Assembly: GCF_000219625.1 (NCBI RefSeq)
Contig: NC_018212.1
Span: 1,488,001 to 1,552,000, forward strand
Source: Zymoseptoria tritici IPO323
Taxonomy: Eukaryota > Ascomycota > Dothideomycetes > Mycosphaerellales > Mycosphaerellaceae
DNA: 64,000 nt
Reading direction: 5' to 3'
This document shows positions 52,371-62,755 of this stretch, one piece after another. Below the pieces are notes generated by a model. It saw only the letters and a list, made by a program, of their open reading frames with translations. It was not told where the DNA came from and ran no database searches. Each line of letters opens with the position of its first letter. The first letter of the stretch is position 1. The translations under genes were made by a program, and so were the position numbers.

Positions 52371-53145
52371 GAGGGTGTTCATGGGATCAGGGACCATTGT
52401 GAAGGCGTGACGGAGCCTACATCACGATCGAAGCTTGCTGCTCAAATTGGCTGCCCCATTGGCGAAGGCACGGGCAAGAGAGGATTCTCGCTGGACTGGA
52501 ACAGGAGCAGCTGCAGGTCGCGAGGAGTCCAGGACGACAGCCGAGCCCGGCTTTCTCCATCGTATGCTCGAGGACGACTTACGCGCAGCCGACATGATGG
52601 ACTGGGCACTGTCCCGCTGGAAGCGAGTCGCGAGCTGCTGAGCGACGGCCCATGATGATGGAAGAAGCATGACTTGAGATGAGATAGCGTCTTCAGCAAG
52701 CAATGCTACAGGACTTGAGCAGGAGATTTCTCAGGAGACTTCTCCATGAGATACACAAGCTCTCAAGGCGACACTGTCCAAGACTGTCTCCATTGTCCAT
52801 GTTGTTCAAGCATGTATTGTGGATCACTCCCGATTCCCCAGCACATGGTAAAGCTAGCGTGGAAGATCCCACACCACGTCATCCTACTCGTCCGAACTTT
52901 CGTAAAAGCTGCCGCGGTCCTATATTGCCTACATCCAACCACGTCTAGAGTTGGCAATACCATCTTCACTGCTCGACACTCTCCTCTCCTCACTACTATC
53001 CATAACGTAAGACGATATATCTCCATCCTCCCGAGCTCCAAATCCTCGCTGGTCGATCTATCCTCCTCACCGCTCCATTCCTTGCGATCCTCGAGTCCTG
53101 AAACCCTCCAACCACGACCTCAGACACCACTTCTCCGTCGCCGCG
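52371..53145. other. intergenic, TRM112 3' flank and protease promoter
   Basis: This 775-bp spacer has several overlapping frames on both strands, none ATG-anchored with domain features. Pyrimidine-rich leader sequence lies just upstream of the protease gene. Confidence 0.45.
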
Positions 53146-54112
53146 ATGCCTCTCGTCAAAGACCCGCCGTCCTCCTCCAAACATTCGCATCGCAATTCTG
53201 GTTCCGGCTTCCACCCATTCGGAGGTCGTCTCAGCAGACGCTTTGGCGATAATGTGCGTGCCAGACAGCCCCCCCTCCTCATCCTCCCCTCGCTAATCAG
53301 CACTTGCCCTGTCCCAGCTTTCCCCCGACGACCCATACCTGAGCTACCACGACGTACGGCTCACCCGCGAAGACGTCGACTCTATCCGCCAAGATGACTG
53401 GCTTACCGACAACGCCATCTGCTTCTGGGAGGAATACCTCGAGCGGGAAAAGCTCTCCGGCTACCCCAAAGCACACATCGTCCTTCTCCGACCCAGCATG
53501 TCCTTCATGTTGCAAAACACTCAAGATCCGCTCAGTCTGAAATCCGCACTCCCCGACTTTACGAAAACCACACATGTCTTCCTCCCTATCAACGACTGCC
53601 GACGCGTGGATGTTGCAGAGGGAGGGAGCCACTGGTCATTACTCCTCGTCAGCATCGTGGATGGGGTGGCTTTCCACTACGACTCGCTGTCGCCTTCGAA
53701 TTACCACCACGCCAAACTCGTCGCGCATCGTATAAGTACATTGCTGGGCAAACCGTTGCGGTTCATAAACTTGGAGGACTCGCCCCAGCAGGATAATAGC
53801 ATGGACTGTGGGGTATACGTGTGCTTGCTGATGCAGCATTTGCTCTTGAGCAAGTTATTGCGGGCACAGGCTCAGGATAAGATCTCTATGAGCATGCGTG
53901 GGAAAGAGGTGGATGCTGAGGGTGGCAGGAAGGAGATGATGAGGATCATTGAGGCGAGGAGAAAGGAGGGCGAGAGGAGGAGATCGTGAGTCTGCTCAAT
54001 ATGGTCGGGGTGCAATGTCTTGCTAACAGTCGTTTGCAGACGAAGTCACAGCCCTTATACCGGCTCGAAGTCGAGATCGCCCCCACGCGTTGGAGTGGAG
54101 AATGAGGACTGA
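53146..54112 (+). CDS. Ulp1/C48-type cysteine protease, NEDD8-specific (Nep2/SENP8-like)
   Basis: Cysteine protease that processes or removes a ubiquitin-like modifier; by size and motifs closest to the deneddylases SENP8/Nep2. Exons 53146-53253, 53318-53985 and 54040-54112 give 282 aa. After a polar N-terminus of about 36 aa comes DDPYLSYHDVRLTREDVDSI, typical of this subgroup, then LTDNAICFWEEYLE. The catalytic set is visible: His in EGGSHWSLLLV (about residue 141), Asp in HYDSLS (about 160), the oxyanion Gln in SPQQDNSMDCG and the Cys in MDCGVYVC (about 200). The C-terminus is basic and Ser-rich (KEGERRRSRSHSPY), with the last 24 residues from a separate exon. Confidence 0.88.
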
Positions 54113-54527
54113 GGAGGCTCAGGAATCTGCTCTTTGTCGTCTTTGGAGTTTCTTGTCACCTCCAGCAGCATGCTGGCACACTTGGATTTGTTGCGTACTG
54201 GAAGCGAGGCGTTTTTGAGGCAGCACGAGGCAGTTCGTACACTGAAGACTAATCCACGAGATATGGACGGATGGGCATGGCTTTTGTTACGATTGATACA
54301 CGACGGGAACGTGGGATGGAGCAGAGCGGAGCATATGAAATCAACCACTCTGAAACTTGTGCGTGCAATCGTCCTCCGCCGGCTCTCTTGGGGTGGCGGT
54401 ATCATTGACACCGCTGCTCTGCACTGCGGCATGCATTGGATGGTCGGTGTGTAGAAGGCGGCCGCCTGGCAGGCTGGTCTTTCCACTACCTCGTATCCCG
54501 CTCGCTCGCTCCTATCGTCCACTGCAC
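54113..54527. other. intergenic between convergent genes
   Basis: The 3' flanks of the protease and PRE4 genes. Open frames here have no ATG-anchored coding signature. Confidence 0.5.
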
Positions 54528-55404
54528 TCAAGCTGTCTGTGTGCCGTAACCTCTGATCTTGTCCGCGAAGTCCCAGCTCTGGTTCTCCAACTTCTCATTC
54601 TCGTGCAGCTCTACACCCTTCTCGTCGATCACCGCGATGCTGTACTCGTTCATGCTCCGCGCATCGCGGTAGAACAGCACCTTCATGCAAGCCTTCACCG
54701 CGGCCACGGCATCCTCCCGGCTCAACTTCGAAGCTGCCGCCTCGTCCGGCACCGCACGTCGTAAGATGGGCTGCGCGAGATGGGCGCCGAATCCTGTCGC
54801 CAGAGTAGGAGCGCTGAATGTTGTTCCCAGCAAATCGGCCGACGCGAGGAAAGGCTTATTCTTCTCATCCAGACCCGCCACGAGCAGCGCATTCCATAGC
54901 GGGTTGAAGTCCGTACGTCGCTTGTACATGACCTTGGCGAGGTATGTGTGGAGGTTCTTTGCGCTCATCAAAGCATCGCCGTCTTCGCTATCCGCCGCCG
55001 CAGCACCAACCGAGTAGTTCTCCTCCACGTCCAACGAGTTGAGCAGGCGGTCGAGGTATTGCATGTCGCTGACATCACCGCCAAATCCGACCACTGACTT
55101 GCGGTTGAAGGGTTTGAGGCGGTGGACATCGGTGAAGCGGGCGAGCGATCCGTATGATGCGAGGTTGTCGGCGGCGATGACTACGCCTGAGCTGAACTTG
55201 AGGGCGATGACTGAGGTTCCCGTGACGATGGGCGATTGCGTGTGCGTGATCGGTTGTTGGGTGCCGCCGTGCGATTGTGGGAGGTAGGAGGAGTTGTATG
55301 TGCCGTAGACATCATCGCGCGGCTGTGATGGATATTAGTTCGTGTTGATGGTGAAGATGCACGGTATGACTTGCTCTGCCCCAGGATTGCGGAAGGTGGT
55401 TCAT
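54528..55404 (-). CDS. pre4: 20S proteasome subunit beta-7 (PRE4)
   Basis: Non-catalytic beta subunit of the 20S proteasome core. Exon 1 is 55404-55375 (MNHLPQSWGR) and exon 2 is 55322-54528, giving 274 aa. The 52-bp intron begins GCAAGT, not GT, and ends CACAG; the join gives WGRPRDDVYG, the expected N-terminal prosegment of fungal Pre4. The mature-like region begins near PIVTGTSVIALKF, then GVVIAADNLASYGSLARF and VVGFGGDVSDMQYL, all proteasome beta hallmarks. A GT-donor alternative (A/GTCATA) gives an immediate stop. It is divergent from the HCNGP-like gene. Confidence 0.93.
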
Positions 55405-55618
55405 AATGTGCTGACGAGGGTGAGGAGTGAGAGGTTGATGGCGAGAATGTGTTGGTGAAGATTATTGACTGCGGTGATGATTGTTCGATGAAGCAACAGC
55501 TCAGGCAGGCGAGACACACGAAGCTCCGAGATGCAGCAGCGGGACGGGATCTTCGCCGCGTCCTCCCCGAATTGCATGTGATGAACTCGCAAGACAATAT
55601 CTTTCCCTTACACCACTT

Positions 55619-55624
55619 CACACA

Positions 55625-55656
<32 letters not shown>
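55619..55656. repeat. (CA)n microsatellite abutting a start codon
   Basis: A dinucleotide run of about 18 CA units with one TA interruption. Its last CACA is the immediate context of the ATG at 55657. Confidence 0.95.
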
Positions 55657-55657
<1 letters not shown>

Positions 55658-56519
55658 TGGCTTTGATCGACTACGGAAGCAGCGACGACGAGGATGATAT
55701 TCAGCCAGAGAAGCCTTCCAAGGTATGACGCTGCTAGTTATGCAAGAACTGAAAGGCATGGATACCTACTGACCTACCTCGTGCAATGTCCAGATAGCAA
55801 AGATCGAAGCGACTGCACCGCCAGCCGAGGAGGGGACCTCCGAGCGTGAGTCTTCTCACCGTGGATCAGCGATAAGAGAGATCTGACCAAATCCAGCCCA
55901 GCGTCCACAGCCATCAGTCCAGGACGAGAAACCAGTTTCCCTCGATACATCTGGGCCGGCACCTGGTCCTTCAATACCAACGCAAGACACTTCAGCAGAG
56001 TTCGAAGGCGACACAACACCATCTTCGCCGTACACGTACGAACGCAACCGCCTCCGCGAGCTCACCATGCCTACTATGCCCAATTTCGACATACCTGATT
56101 CACCACCTCCACCACCAGTCAACAGCGAAGAGGCCGCAGTACTCGCTGCCACAACGAAGAAGATTGAGCGCTTCCTTGAGTTGAAGAAGAAGGGTGTACA
56201 CTTCAATGAGCGTCTCCAGAATTCCACCAGCCTACGGAATCCCAGCTTGTTGCCGAAGTTGATGCAGTTTGCGGATATCACAAGGGAGGACAGCTACAGG
56301 AGTAGTCTACCGGAAGGACTGGGCATATCGGTCACATGGCCGGAAGAATGTTACGTTGAAGGTCTGCTGCGACAGAACGAGCGGAAACAGAAGAAGAAGC
56401 TAGCAGAGAGGGACAAAGTCGACTTTGTGCCGGCTGTCGCGAAAGACGAGGCCAAGGCGCAGGTGCAGAGCGCGGCCAGTGAAGTAGGCAGTGGGAAAAA
56501 GAGTAGATTTGACAAATGA
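55657..56519 (+). CDS. HCNGP-like (SAP30-binding protein family) nuclear protein
   Basis: Member of the HCNGP/SAP30BP family, nuclear proteins linked to transcriptional regulation and splicing. Exons 55657-55722, 55794-55845 and 55897-56519 give 246 aa; branch sites CTGAC are present in both introns. The acidic start MALIDYGSSDDEDD is typical of the family. The HCNGP block lies at about 120-210: KKIERFLELKKKGVHFNERL, NPSLLPKLMQFADI, then GLGISVTWPEECYVEGLL. The C-terminal tail is Lys/Ala-rich and ends KKSRFDK. A CA microsatellite forms the immediate 5' leader. Confidence 0.9.
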
Positions 56520-56864
56520 ACGAAACAGCTTGTCCTCTGATCGTTGAGTGCTTGGCGAAGATTGCGGTCGGGCATTCGCTTCTCGGGCGTTCGCTTCTGC
56601 TTTCCTAGGATAGCTCGACCGAGGGCTGATTACATTTCTAAGGTAGGGAGACAACCCTTCAGAGCACTAAAAACTTGAAGCAAGCGAGCGCCGCGAGCTC
56701 CAGCCGCAGTCATAGAACTATCCCGGCGTTAGGGTTCACAGCTGAAGCCGAACTTCGGTCACACGCTCGGTCCATAAACATGACCGCAAGTCCGACGGCT
56801 CGCATTTTGAAGTCCTTCTCTCCGCCTGTTAAGAACAACAACAAGCAAGTCGCAAGAAACTCAC
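56520..56864. other. intergenic, HCNGP-like to GNAT
   Basis: This 345-bp spacer contains an A-rich leader (AACAACAACAAGC) just before the acetyltransferase start. Nothing else is recognised. Confidence 0.5.
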
Positions 56865-57676
56865 ATGGCGTCCAACAATACATCCGCGCAGGTCACAACT
56901 CATGATACAGGTACATTGGTCGCTTCACAAGTCCTTGATACACCGCAACTGACCACATTCCCAGACCACCACGTCCACGTCGCCAAGACTCTCAGTCCTC
57001 TATTCGTCGACGATCCACCCGTCAGGTTCATACTCTCCTCACTATCCGAAGAAGCACGTCTCGCCTACATGGACGACTACTTCGGCACTCTGGTCAAAGC
57101 CGCAGCTCTCAATTCCGCGGAATTTGTGGAAGCAAATGACTGGGATTGCACCGCCGTCTGGCTACCTCCCGGGAAGAGGATAGATAATTCTTGGACGTGG
57201 TGGTCGGCAGGGTTTGTGGGATGTCTGTGGAAGTTGGGAGTGGCGGGGTGTAAAGTGAGTCCTCAACTCTGCCTCCATCTTTGAATAAAGCTCAGAGCTG
57301 ACCGGGTGCGCAGAGAATGATGATTGACTACCAATCCGCATCCGACAAATGTAAACACCAGGCGTTAGCGGGCATGGAGTCCTACCATTACCTCTTCCTG
57401 GTCGGCACGAAAGTCTCAGCTCGAGGACGGGGTCTTGCATCACAGATTATTCGCAAGAAGCAAGCACAGGCGACGAAGGAGGGACTTCCGATCTGGCTGG
57501 AGGCGACTACGGAACGCTCGCGGGATGTTTACAAGGGATGTGGGTTCGACGTCGTGGGCACTTTCAAGCTCGGGGAAGGTCATTTCGCATCGACTGGAGA
57601 CAAGGAGGACGGAGGTCCGGGTGCGACCATTTGGGCAATGTTGTGGAAGCCTGAGAAGGATGAGGATGTAATGTAA
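56865..57676 (+). CDS. GNAT-family N-acetyltransferase
   Basis: Predicted acetyl-CoA-dependent N-acetyltransferase of 250 aa. Exons 56865-57254 and 57314-57676; the 59-bp intron has GTGAGT and GCGCAG ends. The acetyl-CoA pyrophosphate loop is seen as VSARGRGLASQIIRKKQ (about 165-181), following the beta-strand YHYLFLVGTK, with the usual C-terminal PIWLEATTERSRDVYKGCGF strand-helix pair. The N-terminal 130 residues carry TAVWLPPG and WWSAGFVG, as in fungal members of unknown substrate. Nothing links it to its neighbours; it converges on the glycosylase gene. Confidence 0.88.
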
Positions 57677-57828
57677 GGAGAGTGTCTGTTTGATACATAG
57701 ACCGATTACAAGATGCCGGTCTAGTTCGGATCATGAGTCCATTGCTTGGTCGTGTTTCCAAACATGCCAGTCTCTCGTGTCTCGTATGACAGCAGTGCCA
57801 AGTCCCCGCCCAAGGGCGTGGAAGATGC

Positions 57829-60800
57829 TCAAGGGAGCGAGATCCTAGCGCTCCTTCTCCTAGCAGCTTTTCCGCCGTCTAAGAAGTTAGCAGCTTCAGC
57901 TGCGAGTTTCGCATTCTCCTTCTCAAGACGTGACCTGCCGGCTCGCTCCTTGCTCTTAGGCACACCGACAGTTCTCACAGCAGACGTGCTCGTGTCATTC
58001 GCCTTTGACGCCGCTCTAGCCGTCTCCATCTCCGTCGTCCCCGCAGCTTCATCAGCGAAGACATCCTCATAATCCAAAGTAACATTCTTCAGCTCTCTTT
58101 CCCGCCTCCTAGCCTTCGCGCGCGCTGATTTTATCAGCTTTTGGTTGGCCAGGGTCGGCGTGCCCTTCATCTTCTCGCGCGGAAGGGGCTCGATGTCCTC
58201 GCGTGATTTCCTTGCAGGAGCGACGATGATATTGTCGGCCGATATGACAGTCAGTGATGAAGTGGACGAGGACGCCGTTGGCCACTGGCGCAGCTCATCA
58301 TCATCTGCCACGTTCATCTTGGGAGTTTCCGCTTCCGCGCCAACCTTCGTTCGTGGCTTGGTCGGTGTCTCTCGCATGTTGACATTGTCGTCCTCAAGCT
58401 CTTCCTCTTCAAATGGAGCATCCAATTCTCCTTCATTCTCCTCAAGCTTGATGGGAGATGTTTCAATCCCGGCGGCCTGAGCAGCAAACTTCATTTCCTG
58501 CGGATCGTCAAACTTCATCTGTCCCAATTTCGCCTGCTCCATCTCCTCAACCGTCGCACGCCGCTTTTCGCCATTCACATGGTTCCAGATCCAGCCTTCA
58601 CGCAACCACATCCAGCGCAGACAAGCTCTCAACTCTTTGTCACCCGGCAGGACATTCTTCCACTCGGGTATGAAACCTTCCGCGGCACCCTTGCCGTTGA
58701 AGTCTTCCGCCACACCACGCAAAACATCACGGCAGAAAATCCTCCAGCTGTCCCAAGCATAGTCTCTGCAGCCTGGTATATGACCGATTTCCAAAGCGCC
58801 ACCACAATCATCAGCATCTTCCTCCACGACGTTGGCAGTGTTCGAGGCCTTGCCATCGCCTTTGTTGGGATAGTTCAGCGTCCTATACCGCTTCCCGACA
58901 ACTGGCGGGCTTTCCAGCCATGCTGCTGCCATCTTGATAAGGCGCTTCGATCGGGCGTTTTGTAGGCCAAGACTATGGACCAACAACATCAGTTCTTTCT
59001 GGTCAGCAGCTGCCAGCTCCGCCGGTGTCGGATAGAGCTTCTTCAGTTTCCAGAAGATTGGCACTGCGGCACGGCCGGTGGTCTTGTTGAGGAATGTCAC
59101 CGCAATGAGCAGCCAGAACGGATCGTGCCAGAGCTTTTCCTGGATGATGCCGAATGCAATTTCGCTGATCGGTGGGACTGGAACGACCGAGGTGCCCGCT
59201 GGCACACGCTTTCCGCCCGATGTTGTGTTGTAGAGATCGACTCGGTCGGTGATGAAATGAGGGCTGACAGCACCGGTGGACTTGAGCCTCCTTCTGGTGA
59301 TAGGTGTCTTCTTGGGTGTTGGAGCGGCGTCAAGACTCTCGCTCGTTGTTGTCGTAGGTCCTGTCTCATGTTGCGTCTTGAGATTAGAAATCGAACTCGC
59401 TGCCTTACTCTTTCGTGTCCGAGGAGCGGTGCGAATTGCCGTTTCAGGCGCTACCTGCGATTGTGTTGCGCTGTCAAAAGTGCCGTGGACTGCCGGCAAA
59501 GGGGCTGACTCGTTCTCTACTGCGGGCTCAGCACTCGATGCCTTGTCTTTCACCTTGCTCGCCGAATTGCGCCTCTGTGTGGACGTGGAAGTCTGGGCCG
59601 CAGCCTGCGGATTTGAGAGTGGTTGTGAATGGACAATGATGATATCGTCGCCCTCGCCATCAACCTCGTCAGCAGGAGCGGACTCGAGCTTGACGGACGA
59701 GACTTGCACCTCGTTCGCATCATCAACGCCAACCTCGAGCGGTGACGAAAGTCCCCTCGTTCTAGTTCGACGAGGTGGGTAGTTGCGGCGTTCAACGAGC
59801 TCGACAATTGGTGTAACGTTCTCGTCATCTGCATCTGCCGCATCTGTAAAGTTCTCTGACTCCAGCTTTGCCGCGCTCCTTCTCGTCCTTTTCGATGTCG
59901 AGAAGTGCTTGCTAGTCATTCCAGTCATCTTGCGCTTCTTCGCTGGAGCCGGCTCCGCAGATACAACAGCATCAACGACTTCCTCGACGGAACAACCAGC
60001 TTCATTCTCTGTCACGGGTGCGTTTGCGGCGGCAAGTGAAGATGTTTGCTTTTGGGAAGCACTCAGGCGAGAGCTTGCGGCGCGTGCTGGCTTTCTTATG
60101 AAGTACTGTTGTACGCTGTCATGCACTGCTTGCTCAGAAGTGGTTGGTGAAAAGCGCAAGTCCGTCACCTTATTACCAACCCCAAGAGCACTTTTCTCAA
60201 GGCCCTGCTCTTCTTCCATGTTCATCAACGAGTATCCAGCCTGCTCATTTACAAACTTGCTTGCGACCACAATATTGTCGTAATCGTCATCATCGCGCGC
60301 GCCCGTCTCCGTCAAGATGCCCGTCGTGACGAGCATTCGGTCAAGCTTCTCTTCCAAGCCAGGGCTTTGCGTCGCATTCTCCCTTCCAGGCGACGCTATC
60401 GCCGAAGTCCCCATAGCGACGACAGGATTCCTGGAGTTCGCGGTCAGACCTGGGCTATCCTGGGAATCTCGAATACTTGGAGGCTTACTGGAGGGCAACG
60501 ACCTCGTAGTAGTCAGGATACCGTGCGTGACATCTTCAACGGCGTTGTAGACGATGTCCATTGGCTCATCATAGTCCAAGACGCTGCTAGCAATCGCCGG
60601 CCGGGTGGGACTCGATGACTGGACAACCGTCTCTTCCGGGAAGTTATCGATGACGCCGTTGAATCGCGCGTGATTGTTCCCAAAGGCATTGAATGGCAGC
60701 TCTGCATGGCTCTCCGTTTCTTGACCCTCGGTCGAAGTGACTGTGTGAATTGTAGGAAGTCCTCCAGTAGCCTCCACCAAATCCTTCGCATCTGCTGATG

Positions 60801-61818
60801 AGCCTCTCTGAGACAACACGATGTTATCGTGAAGCGTAGTCTTGAGCTGTTCACCAGGAGATGGGTTTGACGAAGATTCGGGCGAAGAGCCACGTATCTG
60901 CTCCGCGAAGCTCTCCGAAACAGACCCTCTCACTTCAGGCTTCGGCGTAATCTCGACGTCGGAATCGCTGGAGTCGCTGTCGCTCGAGTCGTCACTATCT
61001 TGAGCTTGCTGGATGTCGATTAAGTGCTGCATTGAAGCTTTCGGATCGATGAACGGTCGGTCGGGGATGCTGGAAAGTCTGCGCTCTCCCGCTGGTGGGT
61101 AGATCACTCGGCTTGTGGAATGAGTAGTGCGGATAACTCTTGCCGCAGCTTTCGGTGGTGGCATCGATCGCGAGTGGTGCCGCCCCGCGGTGACAATCAA
61201 TGGGACGTCGCTCTTCATCCCAGCACCACTTGTGCTCATGAGTGCCGGTCGGCTCTGCGGCGAAGAAGAGGAAGGCTCGTTTTCGGTGCCACCATCTACT
61301 TCACTCCCTTGGGAAGATGCACCGCGATACGGGGTGCCATCGGCATTGTACCACCGCTTCATTGGCGGTTGGCATAGGCGCGTAGTCGATGCCGCCTTGA
61401 ACAGCGCAGCGCGGGCTTTCGCCTGTTCGGCATGCGTCTGTAGTGCGCCGTTCGTGATCTCTTTTCGATTTTGATTATGGCTAGCTTTGACAATCCGGCC
61501 TGTTTTGACTTTATTTTGGGCACCGACGCTCTGCTGAGACCCGGAACCGTGCGAAGTGGTCTTATGAGCCGACGGAGATGGGATCACTGGGGGCGCCGCG
61601 ACCTGGCCATGTCTGCCGTTCGATGCCGATCTGCCTGGATGATTGGATGGAGTTTTGCCGATATCATTATTCGCTCCAGACTCTCCGGAAGACGAAGGTG
61701 CGGCAGTGCCGTTCTTGATTTTCTCCAAATACTGATGCCGCCATCTCTTTCGCTGCGGTTTGCTCAAACCTTCCGGCGGATCTGGAACACCGCGAGACTT
61801 CCAGAAATCAGGTGCCAT
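57829..61818 (-). CDS. MBD4-like HhH-GPD DNA glycosylase
   Basis: Predicted nuclear DNA-repair enzyme of 1329 aa in one exon, ATG at 61818. Residues about 875-1085 are the HhH-GPD glycosylase fold in the MBD4-like form. They include EKLWHDPFWLLIAVTFLNKT, PTPAELAAADQKELMLLVHS and LGLQNARSKRLIKMA, followed by GHIPGCRDYAWDSWRIFC, whose Asp before SWRIFC (about 1020) fits the catalytic position. MBD4-type enzymes remove T or U from G mispairs. The other residues are disordered and acidic or basic, with an N-terminal KPQRKRWRHQYLEKIKNG basic helix and several KR clusters. No methyl-CpG-binding domain is seen. The C-terminal tail of about 200 aa is charged and ends RRRSARISLP. Confidence 0.85.
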   Translation of the reverse strand: MAPDFWKSRGVPDPPEGLSKPQRKRWRHQYLEKIKNGTAAPSSSGESGANNDIGKTPSNHPGRSASNGRHGQVAAPPVIPSPSAHKTTSHGSGSQQSVGAQNKVKTGRIVKASHNQNRKEITNGALQTHAEQAKARAALFKAASTTRLCQPPMKRWYNADGTPYRGASSQGSEVDGGTENEPSSSSPQSRPALMSTSGAGMKSDVPLIVTAGRHHSRSMPPPKAAARVIRTTHSTSRVIYPPAGERRLSSIPDRPFIDPKASMQHLIDIQQAQDSDDSSDSDSSDSDVEITPKPEVRGSVSESFAEQIRGSSPESSSNPSPGEQLKTTLHDNIVLSQRGSSADAKDLVEATGGLPTIHTVTSTEGQETESHAELPFNAFGNNHARFNGVIDNFPEETVVQSSSPTRPAIASSVLDYDEPMDIVYNAVEDVTHGILTTTRSLPSSKPPSIRDSQDSPGLTANSRNPVVAMGTSAIASPGRENATQSPGLEEKLDRMLVTTGILTETGARDDDDYDNIVVASKFVNEQAGYSLMNMEEEQGLEKSALGVGNKVTDLRFSPTTSEQAVHDSVQQYFIRKPARAASSRLSASQKQTSSLAAANAPVTENEAGCSVEEVVDAVVSAEPAPAKKRKMTGMTSKHFSTSKRTRRSAAKLESENFTDAADADDENVTPIVELVERRNYPPRRTRTRGLSSPLEVGVDDANEVQVSSVKLESAPADEVDGEGDDIIIVHSQPLSNPQAAAQTSTSTQRRNSASKVKDKASSAEPAVENESAPLPAVHGTFDSATQSQVAPETAIRTAPRTRKSKAASSISNLKTQHETGPTTTTSESLDAAPTPKKTPITRRRLKSTGAVSPHFITDRVDLYNTTSGGKRVPAGTSVVPVPPISEIAFGIIQEKLWHDPFWLLIAVTFLNKTTGRAAVPIFWKLKKLYPTPAELAAADQKELMLLVHSLGLQNARSKRLIKMAAAWLESPPVVGKRYRTLNYPNKGDGKASNTANVVEEDADDCGGALEIGHIPGCRDYAWDSWRIFCRDVLRGVAEDFNGKGAAEGFIPEWKNVLPGDKELRACLRWMWLREGWIWNHVNGEKRRATVEEMEQAKLGQMKFDDPQEMKFAAQAAGIETSPIKLEENEGELDAPFEEEELEDDNVNMRETPTKPRTKVGAEAETPKMNVADDDELRQWPTASSSTSSLTVISADNIIVAPARKSREDIEPLPREKMKGTPTLANQKLIKSARAKARRRERELKNVTLDYEDVFADEAAGTTEMETARAASKANDTSTSAVRTVGVPKSKERAGRSRLEKENAKLAAEAANFLDGGKAARRRSARISLP

Positions 61819-62315
61819 GGATGTGAGGATTGTGGCATATTGTTGTGGTTTGCGAGTGGATGGATGTGCGGCACAATTGCTGCACGTGGAAAGTGAGGCG
61901 TCGCGGTTGCTTAGTCATCATGGCCATCTGGTACCTAGTCTGGATAGACGGGAACTAGGTACCTGACCTTTCCATATTTCGACAGGGAGCAAGCGCTGTT
62001 TTGCACTGGTGAGATGAGTAGAATCTGGGAAGTCACAACGACCATTGGGGGCCAATCCCGATCCCAGCAATCGTCGAACACGTTTCGACATGGAGCCCGG
62101 GCATGTTCCGAGGCCGCGCTTATCAAAACATACTGTACCTAATCAAATAGAACTATCGCTGCTCCGTGCTTACAATGGAACCGGGCTGGTGGGTGCAGTA
62201 ATAAGCAGTACCTTGGTTCTATTCGAGGCAGGCAGGTCCGCACCACGCTCTTCTTCCTCTTTCCTCTCGCTATCGTAAGGAACTAAGATATTACTCACCT
62301 CCACGCAAGCCAAAG
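61819..62315. other. intergenic, glycosylase / secreted-protein divergent promoter
   Basis: This 497-bp divergent spacer contains short repeats of GGTACCTAGT/GGAACTAGGTACC around 61928-61965, an imperfect inverted repeat. No other gene signal was seen. Confidence 0.45.
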
Positions 62316-62755
62316 ATGAAGCTCCACATCTACACTTTCGTCGCCTTTGCCGTCGCCCTTGGTGTTACCGGCGAGCTAGAGAAACGTCGTCCATGCGCAA
62401 TGGGCGAGGGAGGTATGCTAGACTAATACTCGTCTTCTCCGTCTCCGGTCTGTTCAATTCCACCGTTTCTGGTCATCGCGAAACGTTCATTGATCTGGTT
62501 AAAAAGCTTGACGGTACAGGGATAGACAGACTTTGAGGATACGAGCCTGCTCTTTGTAAGACAAAACCGCCCTTCCTCGATCATCATTCCTTCCTCAACG
62601 GCAAGTTGCCCTCGGTCCTACGTTAACTCCTCCGACCCTGCTGCTAACGCCCAAAAGCAAATTGCGGACATTTTGATGGAACGTACTGCGCCAACTCCTG
62701 CCTATGCTGCCCCGACGGCCAATGTCATGGTCATTATTGCCCCCAATCGCAGTGA
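62316..62755 (+). CDS. small secreted cysteine-rich protein (effector-like), very short exons
   Basis: Exon 1 (62316-62412) encodes a signal peptide MKLHIYTFVAFAVALGVTG, then ELEKRR, a Kex2-type site, and PCAMGEG, ending before donor GTATGC. An exon at 62658-62755 encodes NCGHFDGTYCANSC followed by LCCPDGQCHGHYCPQSQ and a stop. A CTAAC branch and AAAAG acceptor precede it, and the phase fits exon 1. An 18-bp microexon 62538-62555 (GYEPAL) with donor GTAAGA may lie between, giving 70 aa; without it 64 aa. The mature part has 8 cysteines. It resembles secreted Cys-rich proteins of plant-associated fungi; no family is named. A GTGAGT overlaps the last codon and stop, so a longer C-terminus is possible. 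Confidence 0.6.
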
